Source: JACVRM01 sp036824245 (lineage in GTDB: Bacteria > Actinomycetota > Thermoleophilia > Gaiellales > Gaiellaceae). Taken from it: DNA of 64,000 nucleotides. The position numbers and the translations under genes are program-made. Position 1 is the first letter of the stretch. Every line of letters begins with the position of its first letter. The notes under the pieces were generated by a model. That model saw only the letters and a list, made by a program, of their open reading frames with translations. It was not told the origin of the DNA and did no database searches. The stretch covers positions 31,721 to 95,720 of the forward strand of contig DAITAO010000003.1 of assembly GCA_036824245.1 (NCBI GenBank). The letters run 5' to 3'. Positions 17,350-25,640 of this stretch are shown piece after piece.

Positions 17350-17373
17350 CTTCGCTATCGTGCCGCGACCCGC

Positions 17374-18843
17374 ATGATCGAGCTTCGCGACTGGATCCGC
17401 TCCACGAGCTTCGAGCCGAAGCCCTGGCTGCTGCTCGGCAAGGGACCCACTTTTTCACGGCGGGGCGAGTTCCCGCTGGGCGATTTCAACTTGATGGGTC
17501 TGAACAACGTAGTCACCGAGCAGCCGGTGGACGTCGCGCACATCATCGACGTCGATGTCGTGGAGAAGTGCGCCGACGCACTCCGCCACAACTGCCGCTT
17601 CCTCGTGATGGCCCGCCGCCCGCACGTGCGCTTCCGACCCGGGGAGCGGCGACTCGAGGATTACTTCGGCGATCTTCCGGTGCTGCGGGAGCTGGACGAG
17701 CAAGGGCGGCTCGTCTGGTACAACGCCGCCACCTCGGCGGCGGTCGACGATTCACCGCAGATCGGTATTCGCTACTTCAGCTCCGAGGCGGCCATGAACA
17801 TCCTCGGCGAGCTGGGCGTAAAGAAGGTGCGGACGCTCGGCATTGACGGCGGCACGCAGTACGGCACCGAGTTCAAGGACCTGCCCGAGCTGCAGAACGG
17901 TCTGCCGAGCTTCGACGCCCAGTTCCGACAGCTCGAGGACATCGTCGCGAAGTGGGGAATCGACTACGACCCGATCATCGAGCCGATGCGCGTGTTCTGC
18001 GGCTGCGACGAGTCGCAGATCGTGGCGGCGCGCGTACTGGAGTACTCCATCCGCAAGCACGCCAGCCGGCCGGTGCGGTTCTACCCGATGATCGACGTGC
18101 CGACCCCGGTGCCGAAGGACCCGAAGAACCGTGGCCGGACCGGCTTCTCGTTCAGCCGCTTCCACATTCCCAGGCTCGCCGGCTACCAGGGCCGCGGGCT
18201 CTACGTCGACGCCGACATGCAAGTGTTCGGAGACCTCGCCGACCTGTGGGACATTCCGTTCGACGGCGCGAAGGTCATGTGCACCCGCCAGGACGAGCCG
18301 CCGGAGCAGTGGAAGGACTCGAGCTGGTTCCACCCCGGCCGACAGCTGAGTGTCATGTTGTTGGACTGCGAGCGGCTCGACTGGAACATCGACGAGATTG
18401 TCGGTGGGCTGGACGAGGGCAAGTACACGTACGAGCAGCTCATGTTCGAGCTTGCTGTGGTCGAGCCGCACGAGATCAACGACAACATTCCGCCCGAGTG
18501 GAACCACCTCGAGCACTACGAGCCCGGGAAGACGAAGTTGCTCCACTACACCGTCGTCCCCACCCAGCCGTGGAAGAACGACAAGAGCCCACTCAGGACT
18601 CTGTGGGAGCCGGTCTTCAAGGAGGCGCGCGCAGCCGGCGTGGTGCAGGCGGACGAGGCACTACGACTTGCCCGCCGCGGTCACATCAAGCCGTCGCTGG
18701 CGCTGCCGCCGGGCAAGCTCGTCGCCACGGCGCTGACGATCGCCGCCGCGAAGTTGCGACAGGGGGTCCAGGTCGCGGAGCAGCGGCTTGGCGTGTTTCG
18801 GCACCCGCGCGTGCTGAAGCTCAGGGCGCGGCTGGGCCTCTGA
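17374..18843 (+). CDS. Two-domain protein: MptE/DUF115-like plus GT8-like glycosyltransferase
   Basis: A 489-residue protein that looks like a fusion. Residues about 1-200 resemble the MptE-like/DUF115 fold found in glycan loci: WLLLGKGPTFSRRGEFPL, then NLMGLNNVV and GIDGGTQYG. From about residue 208, MRVFCGCDESQIVAARVLEY opens a GT8-like domain with the DXD in GLYVDADMQVFGDLADLWD and later LHYTVVPTQPWKN, where the His of the HxxGxxKPW-like metal site would fall. The C-terminal 60 residues are helical and basic. It should be a retaining transferase in the cytoplasm. What the N-terminal part does is unknown; related domains take part in transfer of sialic-acid-like sugars, which is suggestive next to Kdo genes. 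Confidence 0.8.
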   Translation: MIELRDWIRSTSFEPKPWLLLGKGPTFSRRGEFPLGDFNLMGLNNVVTEQPVDVAHIIDVDVVEKCADALRHNCRFLVMARRPHVRFRPGERRLEDYFGDLPVLRELDEQGRLVWYNAATSAAVDDSPQIGIRYFSSEAAMNILGELGVKKVRTLGIDGGTQYGTEFKDLPELQNGLPSFDAQFRQLEDIVAKWGIDYDPIIEPMRVFCGCDESQIVAARVLEYSIRKHASRPVRFYPMIDVPTPVPKDPKNRGRTGFSFSRFHIPRLAGYQGRGLYVDADMQVFGDLADLWDIPFDGAKVMCTRQDEPPEQWKDSSWFHPGRQLSVMLLDCERLDWNIDEIVGGLDEGKYTYEQLMFELAVVEPHEINDNIPPEWNHLEHYEPGKTKLLHYTVVPTQPWKNDKSPLRTLWEPVFKEARAAGVVQADEALRLARRGHIKPSLALPPGKLVATALTIAAAKLRQGVQVAEQRLGVFRHPRVLKLRARLGL

Positions 18844-19874
18844 CGGACGCCCCCCAGCTCACCGATTCGCGCGCAACCCCGGCCATCGCTGTCGTGATGG
18901 TGACGCTGAACCCCGGCGGCTACCTCGAGGAGAACGCGGCGGCGCTCGCGCGGCTCACGCTCAAACCACGGCGGGTGATCGTCATCGACAACGGCTCGAC
19001 GGACGGTGCTGTGGAAGCGCTATCCGCGCGCCACCCGGACGTGGAGGTCGTGCGGACTGGGCGCAACCTCGGATTCGCCGCGGGCAATAACGAGGGCGTC
19101 CGAAGGGCGGAAGGGTGCGAGTGGGTCGCGTTGCTCAACGTCGACGCCTTTCCGGAGCCCGGCTGGTTAGTCGAGCTCGTCGCCGCCGCCCGCCAGCAGG
19201 GTGACTGCTCGGTCATCGGCAGCCGCCTGGTGCGAGCGGGTGCACCCGGCGAACTCGATGGCACCGGTGACGTCTACCACGTCAGCGGTCTCGCCTGGCG
19301 GCGCGACTACCGCGTTCCGGTGGATCAGGGTGCGCGCGCCGGCGAGGTCTTCTCGGTGTGCGCTGCCGCGGCCATGTACCGGCGCGACACCTTCCTGGCC
19401 GCAGGCGGCTTCGACGAGCGGTTCTTCTGCTACTTCGAGGACACTGACCTCGCCTTCCGTCTGAGGCTGCAGGGCCATCGGCTCTGGTACGAGCCACGTT
19501 CCGTGGCACACCATGTCGGCTCCGGCACCGCCGGCGCCGACAGCGATTTCACGATCTACCACTCGCATCGCAACCTGGTGTGGACGTACACGAAGAACAT
19601 GCCGGGCGCCCTGTTCTGGCTCTACCTGCCGCAGCACCTGCTGCTCAACCTTCTCTCAGTCGGTTGGTTCTCGATCCGTGGGCAATGGCGAGCGATCCTC
19701 GCTGCGAAGCGGGATGCAATGCGCGGTCTCCCGCGCGCGCTGCGGGAGCGCCGCGAGATCCAGGCGGGGCGGAGGATTGAGGGCCGCGAGTTGCTGCCGC
19801 TGATGTCGCGCGGGCGCGGCGCTTACGTCACCGCGATGAGCCGCGCACGGGAAAGCTTGCGTGGACGAGGATGA
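18840..19874 (+). CDS. Glycosyltransferase family 2 (rhamnosyltransferase-like)
   Basis: A 344-residue GT-A enzyme, closely similar in plan to the one at 6526-7521. Key stretches are VVMVTLNPGGYLEENA, RVIVIDNGSTDGAVEAL, GRNLGFAAGNNEGVRRA, the DXD-like ALLNVDAFPEPGWLVEL and the acceptor motif FFCYFEDTDLAFRLRLQG. A hydrophobic region (LFWLYLPQHLLLNLLSVGW) follows. The start is uncertain: the best frame overlaps the preceding stop at a CTG (18840), which keeps the first beta-strand whole, while the first GTG/ATG (18894/18897) would cut into it. It is a likely deoxyhexose transferase of the polysaccharide. It ends one base short of the convergent aminotransferase gene. Confidence 0.82.
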   Translation: MTDAPQLTDSRATPAIAVVMVTLNPGGYLEENAAALARLTLKPRRVIVIDNGSTDGAVEALSARHPDVEVVRTGRNLGFAAGNNEGVRRAEGCEWVALLNVDAFPEPGWLVELVAAARQQGDCSVIGSRLVRAGAPGELDGTGDVYHVSGLAWRRDYRVPVDQGARAGEVFSVCAAAAMYRRDTFLAAGGFDERFFCYFEDTDLAFRLRLQGHRLWYEPRSVAHHVGSGTAGADSDFTIYHSHRNLVWTYTKNMPGALFWLYLPQHLLLNLLSVGWFSIRGQWRAILAAKRDAMRGLPRALRERREIQAGRRIEGRELLPLMSRGRGAYVTAMSRARESLRGRG

Positions 19875-19875
19875 C

Positions 19876-21063
19876 TCACCGGATGCCCGCGAAGACTGCC
19901 TGAAGCATGTCCACTACGGTCGCCTGCTCGTCGTCGGTCATCTGCGGGTAGAGCGGCAGGGCAAGTGAGAGACGGTCGGCGATCGCGCTGCGCGGATAAT
20001 CCTCCGCTCGCAAGTCGTACTTCTGCGCATACAACTCCGTGAGCACGGGCGAGTGCGTTCCCTGGCGCGTCGAGACGCCGCGCCGCTCGAGTTCCGCCAT
20101 GAGCGCGTTGCGCTGCTCGTTGAGGCGGTGCACGTTCTCGATCGTCGGCTCCTCGGGCCGGAAAAGGCATACATACGCCTGGTAGCCGTGCACACAGCCG
20201 TCCGGTACGACCGGCGTCGCGAGCCAGTCGAGGTCCGCAAGCGCCTCGTCGTAGAGCTCGGCGCGCCGGCGCCGCCCCTCGAGCACGTCGTCGCATCGGT
20301 CCATCTGCGCCGAGCCGAGCGCGCCCTGGATATCCGTCATGCGGAAGTTGAAGCCGAGATGGTCGTACGCCGAGAGGAGGAAGGCGCCGCTCGTCATGTG
20401 CCGGTCGTGGTCGGAGCGCGAAGCGCCGTGATCACGTAGAGACCGTGAGAGCTCGGCGATGTCGTCGCTCTTCGTGACGATCATGCCGCCCTCGCCGGTC
20501 GTGATCGACTTGCGCGGGTGGAAGCTGAAGCAGCCCGCCTCACCGAAGTTGCCGGTATGCGTGCCGCCGTACCAGCCGCCTAGCGAGCACGCGCAATCCT
20601 CCACGACCCAGAGGCCCCGCCGGCGAGCCAGCTCCATGATCGGATCCAGATCGGCACTCAGGCCGAACAGGTGGACGGGGATGATCCCCACCGTGCGGTC
20701 GCTGACCAGCGTCTCCGCCAGCCCGCAGTCGATGTTGAACGTGGCCAGGTCGATGTCGCAGAAGACCGGCTTCGCGCCCATGTACTCGACCACGTTCGCC
20801 GTCGAGACCCACGTGAACGCGGGCACGATCACCTCGTTGCCGGGCTTCAGCCCCAGCGCTGCCACGGCAATGTGGAGCGCCGTCGTGCACGAGCTCGTCG
20901 CCACAGAGTGGCGTGCGCCGGTGTAGACGGAGAACTTCTCCTCGAACTCCTGGACGTAGGGGCCCTGCACCACCCAGCCCGTCTCGAGCGGCAGCTGGAC
21001 CGCGCGCAGCTCCTCCTCGCCGATCACCGGCTTCGTGATGGGGATAGTTGTCTTCGTGGCCAT
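19876..21063 (-). CDS. DegT/DnrJ/EryC1 aminotransferase (perosamine synthetase-like)
   Basis: A 395-residue PLP enzyme of the sugar aminotransferase fold. It opens IPITKPVIGEEELRAVQLPL, then SSCTTALHIAVAALGLKPGN, VVEDCACSLGGWYGG, and the PLP lysine in CFSFHPRKSITTGEGGM. The C-terminus has the expected SPVLTELYAQKY and LALPLYPQMTDDE. Such enzymes move an amino group from glutamate to a 4-keto (or 3-keto) NDP-deoxy sugar; the closest pattern I know is GDP-perosamine synthase, which would use the Gmd product made by the genes at 23.7-24.7 kb. A GNAT gene starts divergently 80 bases away and may acetylate the product. Confidence 0.88.
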   Translation of the reverse strand: MATKTTIPITKPVIGEEELRAVQLPLETGWVVQGPYVQEFEEKFSVYTGARHSVATSSCTTALHIAVAALGLKPGNEVIVPAFTWVSTANVVEYMGAKPVFCDIDLATFNIDCGLAETLVSDRTVGIIPVHLFGLSADLDPIMELARRRGLWVVEDCACSLGGWYGGTHTGNFGEAGCFSFHPRKSITTGEGGMIVTKSDDIAELSRSLRDHGASRSDHDRHMTSGAFLLSAYDHLGFNFRMTDIQGALGSAQMDRCDDVLEGRRRRAELYDEALADLDWLATPVVPDGCVHGYQAYVCLFRPEEPTIENVHRLNEQRNALMAELERRGVSTRQGTHSPVLTELYAQKYDLRAEDYPRSAIADRLSLALPLYPQMTDDEQATVVDMLQAVFAGIR

Positions 21064-21144
21064 TCTCCAGCTGAGAGCGCGGATATCGTAGGCAGGCACG
21101 CGGTCACCGGGCCGCCCGCGCTCCCGTACGCTTCTCGATTCGAC

Positions 21145-21603
21145 ATGGCTACCTATTCCCTCCGCCTTCGCCCCGCCCGCCCCGAGGACGAACGGCTGTT
21201 CCTCGAGTGGGGTAAGGATCCCGTGACCCGCGCCGCGATCACGAAGTCGCCCGACCTGACCGAGGACGAGCACCGCGCGTGGCTTCGGCAGATTCTGGAG
21301 GACCCCGAGACGCTGCTACTCGTCGTCGAGGAATCCTGGCGACCGATTGGCCAGGTACGGCTGAGCCGGCTGGAGCCGGAGCTCGCCGAGATCACGATTG
21401 CGCTCGCCCCGGGCGCGCGCGGACGCGGCGTGGGGCGGCGCGCCGTCGAGATCGCGACCACTCAGGCCGGCGACAAGCTGGGCGTGCAGGCCGTGAAGGC
21501 GCTGATCAAAGAGGACAACGAAGTGGCTCTGGCAGTCTTCCGCGCAGCCGGCTACGAGGACTTCGGCCGCAACGGCGACTCGATCGAGCTGCGCCGCTCC
21601 TAG
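21145..21603 (+). CDS. GNAT-family N-acetyltransferase, likely sugar N-acyltransferase
   Basis: A 152-residue GNAT protein. The acetyl-CoA loop is ALAPGARGRGVGRRAVEIA (the R/Q-x-x-G-x-G/A motif), and the end AVFRAAGYEDFGRNGD is typical. The N-terminus RLRPARPEDERLFLEWGKDP matches small PseH-like sugar amine acetyltransferases. Placed opposite the sugar aminotransferase, it probably acetylates the new amino sugar with acetyl-CoA. The start is ATG 21145. Confidence 0.82.
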   Translation: MATYSLRLRPARPEDERLFLEWGKDPVTRAAITKSPDLTEDEHRAWLRQILEDPETLLLVVEESWRPIGQVRLSRLEPELAEITIALAPGARGRGVGRRAVEIATTQAGDKLGVQAVKALIKEDNEVALAVFRAAGYEDFGRNGDSIELRRS

Positions 21604-21638
21604 CCAACGAAAGCAAGTCGCCTTCGCAGGACGTGGCC

Positions 21639-22190
21639 CTACCGTTGGCGAATCGCGCGGAAGACGATCACCTTGCTGAAGTCGGCGCCGTCCACCTGCC
21701 ACGCATAGCACCCGGCGGCCCGCACCCGAGTGTAAGAGGGGTATTCCAGCCACCCGTTCTCGCCCACATCGTCTGAACCGAGCTCCAGTCGCAGCTCGGC
21801 AGCCGGTAGGGATCCGTTTTCGAAGCGAAGCGCTTGAGGGCCGTCCAGGCGACGGCCTCGTATGAGGACACGGCTGTTGAGGCGCGGCCGCGCGACCCAC
21901 AGAATCTTGTTGCCGCTCCACCTGGACGGATACCAGAGCTGGCTTCTTTGCACGGGGTAGATGAACCGCAGGCCGCCGGCCGCTCCGACCGGGTAGACAG
22001 GCCCGTTTCCCTGCGCCCGCGCGAATGCGCGCGAGACCGTTCGCGCCGGCGTGACAGGACACGGGGCGCCCGACGCTAGGCGCGGGATGCGCAGCGGCCG
22101 GCGCAACTCCGACCAGTCGACGCCGTTGGAGACGGGCGCGCCGTACAGCAAAGAGACCGCCAAGCAGATACCGATCGCCAAGCGACGCAT
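21639..22190 (-). CDS. Secreted protein of unknown function
   Basis: A 183-residue protein with a clear signal peptide (MRRLAIGICLAVSLLYGAPV). The mature part is beta-rich, with repeated aromatic and basic residues, for instance LWYPSRWSGNKILWVARPRL and ENGWLEYPSYTRVRAAGCYAW. No family is recognised. It sits directly downstream of the initiating sugar transferase gene on the same strand, with a 38-base gap, so it may be co-transcribed and associated with the cell surface or the exported polymer. Confidence 0.7.
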   Translation of the reverse strand: MRRLAIGICLAVSLLYGAPVSNGVDWSELRRPLRIPRLASGAPCPVTPARTVSRAFARAQGNGPVYPVGAAGGLRFIYPVQRSQLWYPSRWSGNKILWVARPRLNSRVLIRGRRLDGPQALRFENGSLPAAELRLELGSDDVGENGWLEYPSYTRVRAAGCYAWQVDGADFSKVIVFRAIRQR

Positions 22191-22228
22191 CTGTGGAATC
22201 TACGTTGGGCGCGCCGCGGAGGTTCCCG

Positions 22229-23746
22229 TCAGTAGGCGCCCCGCCCTGCAACGACGGCGGGGATCGTCTTGACCAGGATCGAGATATCGAGCCAGAGCGA
22301 CCAGTTCTCGAGGTAGTAGAAGTCGAGGCGCACGAGATCGTCGAAGCCGAGGTTCGAGCGCCCCGAGATCTGCCAGAGCCCGGTCATGCCCGGCAGGACG
22401 AGGTAGCGCTTGCGGTGCCAGGCCTCGAGCTTCTCGTAGTCGCGCAGCGGCAGCGGCCGCGGGCCGACCAGGCTCATCTCGCCGCGCAGCACGTTCAGCA
22501 CCTGCGGGATCTCGTCGAGCGAGAAGCGGCGCAGAAACCGGCCTACCCGCGTCACGCGCGGGTCGTCCTGCAGCTTGAAGAGCGCTCCGTCGGCCTCGTT
22601 GGCGGTCTCGAGCGCCGGCAGCCGCGCCTCCGCGTCCTGGTGCATGGTGCGGAACTTGAGCATCGCGAACTCGAGCTCGTTCACGCCGATGCGCTGGTCG
22701 CGGTAGAAGACGGGCCCCGGCGAGGTCAACTTGACGGCCAGGCCGATTACGAGCCAGAGCGGCAGGCCGATCACGATCACACCCACGCTGACGACGTAGT
22801 CGAACGCCCGCTTGAGCACCCAGTCGGTGCCCGCGAACACCGGAGGCCGGAACTCGAAGAGCGGCACGCCCTCGCCTGGGACGTAGTCCGCACGCTGGAT
22901 GAGCAGTTCCGCGATCGACGGCGCGACACGCACCTCGACGCCCGCTCGGTGCGACGTCTCCACGATCTCGAGCAGCTGCCGGTCGGAGAGCGTCCCGGCC
23001 ACGATCAGCTCGTCGACCCCGCGTCCCGCGAGCAGCGCCGGCAGCGCATCCAGCTCGCCGAGCCGCGGCAGGCCTTCGACGTCGGCGCCGTCCAGCGTCA
23101 CCGCGCCGAGGAACTCGTAGAGGATGCCGCCGCGCGCGGGGCCGAGCTTCTCGCGTAGTTTCTGGAGCTCCTCCACGTCGCCGACGAGCACGGCGCGGCG
23201 CCGCACGCCGGCACGGTGCAGGACCTCGGCGGAGACGACCTCGTAGCTGCCGCGCAGCAGGCCGATGAAGACCGTCGTCGCGATCACCGCCGTCGGCGCC
23301 AGCCCGAAGGTGGAGAACTCGTGCCCGATGCCGACGCCGAAGGCAAGCGCGAGCACAGCCAGCAGCGCCAGCGACGCGACCACGCGCCCCATGCCGGCGC
23401 GCGCCTCACGATGCCGGTACAGGCCGGCCTGGGAGAAGACCAGCACCATGATCAGCGCCAGGAAGGGCAGCCACTCGGTCTCGGCGCGCCACAGCACGCC
23501 CCAGAGCGGCGGGCGCTCGCCGTAGTAGACCTCGCGCAGCACGAGCGCCGCGTACAGCCCTAGTGTCAGCCCGCAGAGGTCGAGTACGACCAGCGACGAG
23601 ATGCTGGCGAGGCGGCGGAGTCCCGTCCGCGCTGCGGTAGCGAGCGCACGTGGACGGCTCGACCGCATGTCGCCGTGCGGCGTGACGAGCGTCATCCGCG
23701 GCGGCGGCTGCGGCGGCACACCCTCGCCCTCCACCGTGTTGCGCAT
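22229..23746 (-). CDS. Polyprenyl-phosphate sugar-1-phosphate transferase (initiating glycosyltransferase)
   Basis: A 505-residue WbaP/CpsE-type enzyme. The first 170 residues contain about five membrane helices, the middle is a nucleotide-binding-like domain (RRRAVLVGDVEELQKLREKL), and the C-terminal catalytic domain follows one more helix (FDYVVSVGVIVIGLPLWLVI). Catalytic stretches are DQRIGVNELEFAMLKFRTM, SLDEIPQVLNVLRGEMSLVG with PRPLPLRDYE, and PGMTGLWQISGRSNL. It moves a sugar 1-phosphate (glucose or galactose in best-known members) from a UDP-sugar to undecaprenyl phosphate and starts each repeat unit. It ends the minus-strand nucleotide-sugar operon, one base after Gmd. Confidence 0.93.
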   Translation of the reverse strand: MRNTVEGEGVPPQPPPRMTLVTPHGDMRSSRPRALATAARTGLRRLASISSLVVLDLCGLTLGLYAALVLREVYYGERPPLWGVLWRAETEWLPFLALIMVLVFSQAGLYRHREARAGMGRVVASLALLAVLALAFGVGIGHEFSTFGLAPTAVIATTVFIGLLRGSYEVVSAEVLHRAGVRRRAVLVGDVEELQKLREKLGPARGGILYEFLGAVTLDGADVEGLPRLGELDALPALLAGRGVDELIVAGTLSDRQLLEIVETSHRAGVEVRVAPSIAELLIQRADYVPGEGVPLFEFRPPVFAGTDWVLKRAFDYVVSVGVIVIGLPLWLVIGLAVKLTSPGPVFYRDQRIGVNELEFAMLKFRTMHQDAEARLPALETANEADGALFKLQDDPRVTRVGRFLRRFSLDEIPQVLNVLRGEMSLVGPRPLPLRDYEKLEAWHRKRYLVLPGMTGLWQISGRSNLGFDDLVRLDFYYLENWSLWLDISILVKTIPAVVAGRGAY

Positions 23747-23747
23747 T

Positions 23748-24737
23748 CTACGCTCGTTCCGCCGGTTCTCCGGCCGTGCGCGCCAGCCGCTCCAGATCGG
23801 CGTCGACCATCAGCTCGATGAGCTCGCGAAAGGACGTGCGCGGCTGCCAGTCGAGCTTCTCGCGTGCCTTCGACGCATCGCCGACCAGCTGGTCGACCTC
23901 GGCGGGCCGCAAGAAGCGGGGATCCACGGTGACGTACTCGTCAGGGTCGAGCCCCACGTGACCGAAGGCGATCTCGGCGCACTCACGGATCGAGTGCTCC
24001 TCACCGCTCGCCACTACGAAATCCTCTGGCTCCTCCTGCTGCAGCATCAACCACATCGCCTCGACGTAGTCGCCGGCGAAACCCCAGTCCCGCTTGGCGT
24101 CGAGGTTGCCCAGCGCCAGGGTGTCGGCGAGACCGAGCTTGATCCTGGCCACGCCGTCGGTGATCTTGCGCGAGACGAACTCGAGCCCGCGGCGCGGGCT
24201 GGTGTGGTTGAAGAGGATCCCGGATACCGCGAACAGGTCGTACGACTCCCGGTAGTTCACGGTGATGAAGTGCCCGTAGGCCTTGGCGACCCCGTAGGGC
24301 GAGCGCGGATAGAAGGGCGTCAGCTCGTTCTGCGGCACCTCGCGCACCTTCCCGAACACCTCCGAGGACGAGGCCTGGTAGAAGCGAATCGAGGGATCGA
24401 CGGCCTTCACCGCTTCGAGTACGCGCGTCACGCCGACGCCGGTGAACTCCGCCGTGAGCACGGGCTGGCGCCAGGACGTCGGGACAAAGCTCTGCGCGGC
24501 CAGGTTGTAGACCTCATGCGGCTGGGCGTCCGTCACCGCGCTCGTCAGCGAGAGCTGGTCGAGCAGGTCGGCCTGGATGAGCGTGATCCGGTCGATCAAG
24601 TGCTCGATCCGGTCGCCGCTCTCGGTCGAGGAGCGTCTGACCATGCCGAACACCTCGTACCCCTTGTCGAGCAGCAGCTCGGCGAGGTACGAGCCGTCCT
24701 GGCCGGTTATGCCGGTGATTAGTGCGCGGCGGGTCAT
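23748..24737 (-). CDS. gmd: GDP-mannose 4,6-dehydratase
   Basis: A 329-residue short-chain dehydrogenase/reductase of the extended type. It has the NAD(P) loop ALITGITGQDGSYLAELLLD, then EVFGMVRRSS, YNLAAQSFVPTSWRQPVLT, the catalytic Ser-Ser-Glu in YQASSSEVFGKV and the Tyr-Lys pair in SPYGVAKAYGHFITVNYRES. NHTSPRRGLEFVSRKITDG and LGNLDAKRDWGFAGDYVEAM are almost diagnostic for Gmd. It converts GDP-D-mannose to GDP-4-keto-6-deoxy-D-mannose. The start overlaps the Rmd stop by four bases. Its product feeds Rmd, and possibly the aminotransferase and the C-methyltransferase. Confidence 0.95.
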   Translation of the reverse strand: MTRRALITGITGQDGSYLAELLLDKGYEVFGMVRRSSTESGDRIEHLIDRITLIQADLLDQLSLTSAVTDAQPHEVYNLAAQSFVPTSWRQPVLTAEFTGVGVTRVLEAVKAVDPSIRFYQASSSEVFGKVREVPQNELTPFYPRSPYGVAKAYGHFITVNYRESYDLFAVSGILFNHTSPRRGLEFVSRKITDGVARIKLGLADTLALGNLDAKRDWGFAGDYVEAMWLMLQQEEPEDFVVASGEEHSIRECAEIAFGHVGLDPDEYVTVDPRFLRPAEVDQLVGDASKAREKLDWQPRTSFRELIELMVDADLERLARTAGEPAERA

Positions 24738-25633
24738 GTGGTCGCTATCTTCTCCTCTCGCACGGCGCCGCGCGCCGCGTCCAACGTGTCGCTGACGGTT
24801 TGCTCGAGCGGAATCCGCGGCTCCCAGCCGGTCGCTTCCCGGAGGAGGCTCGCGTCGCCGCAGACTATCGGCAGGTCGGCCGGGCGCAGCCGCTCCGGAT
24901 CGAACTCGACATTGACCTCCACGCGGGCGAGCCCGACCAGCAGCTCCAGCACGTGCCTCATGGTCACCGTGCGGCCGCTCGCCACGTTGTAGACGGCGGC
25001 ATCGAGCGGAGACTCGAGCAACAGGCGGTAGGCGCGGCACACGTCGCGAACGTCCGTGATGTCGCGCTCCGCGTCCAGGTTGCCGACGCGCAGCGCACCG
25101 CCGCCGGACAGCTCGAGCCGGGCGAGCTGGTGCGCCCACGAGCCCACGGCGAAGCGCTCGTCGCGGCCGGGACCCTCATGTTGGAACGCCCGTACCACCA
25201 CCGCGTCGACTCCGGCGATACGCGCCTGCCGCGCGGCCAGCTCGGCAGCCGCCTTGGACGCCGCGTACGGCGACTCCGGCGCGACCGGCTCGTTCTCGGG
25301 AGTGGGGATGCGCTGCGCGCGTCCGTACACCTCACTGGTTGAGACGACGAGAACGCGCGCTTCGGGTGCTTCATGCCGCACCGCCTCGAGCAGGTTCACA
25401 GTGCCGACCAGGTTGACCTGCCAGACACGTGCCGGCTCGCGCCAGGATTCCGCCACCCAGGAGAGCGCAGCGAGATGCACGACGCCGGCGGGTTGCAGCT
25501 CGCGCACGGCGCGCACGAGTTCCTCCGGCTCGGTGACGTCGACCTCGGGAGCAGCGGCCCGGTCGCCGAGCTCGGCCTGCAGGTGGTGTCCAGCGAATCC
25601 CTGACCACCCGTGACCAGCACCCGGCCGGTCAT
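24734..25633 (-). CDS. rmd: GDP-4-keto-6-deoxymannose reductase (GDP-D-rhamnose forming)
   Basis: A 299-residue extended SDR enzyme with VLVTGGQGFAGHHLQAEL, HLAALSWVAESWREP, the Ser in VVSTSEVYGRAQRIP, and Tyr/Lys in ESPYAASKAAAELAARQ. AFQHEGPGRDERFAVGSWA and GNLDAERDITDVRDVCRAY match the GDP-6-deoxy-D-mannose reductase (RMD) pattern more than GDP-fucose synthase. It reduces the Gmd product to GDP-D-rhamnose. Coupling to gmd by ATGA supports the assignment. GDP-6-deoxytalose formation is an alternative that sequence alone cannot exclude. Confidence 0.85.
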   Translation of the reverse strand: MTGRVLVTGGQGFAGHHLQAELGDRAAAPEVDVTEPEELVRAVRELQPAGVVHLAALSWVAESWREPARVWQVNLVGTVNLLEAVRHEAPEARVLVVSTSEVYGRAQRIPTPENEPVAPESPYAASKAAAELAARQARIAGVDAVVVRAFQHEGPGRDERFAVGSWAHQLARLELSGGGALRVGNLDAERDITDVRDVCRAYRLLLESPLDAAVYNVASGRTVTMRHVLELLVGLARVEVNVEFDPERLRPADLPIVCGDASLLREATGWEPRIPLEQTVSDTLDAARGAVREEKIATT

Positions 25634-25640
25634 GGTCGCG

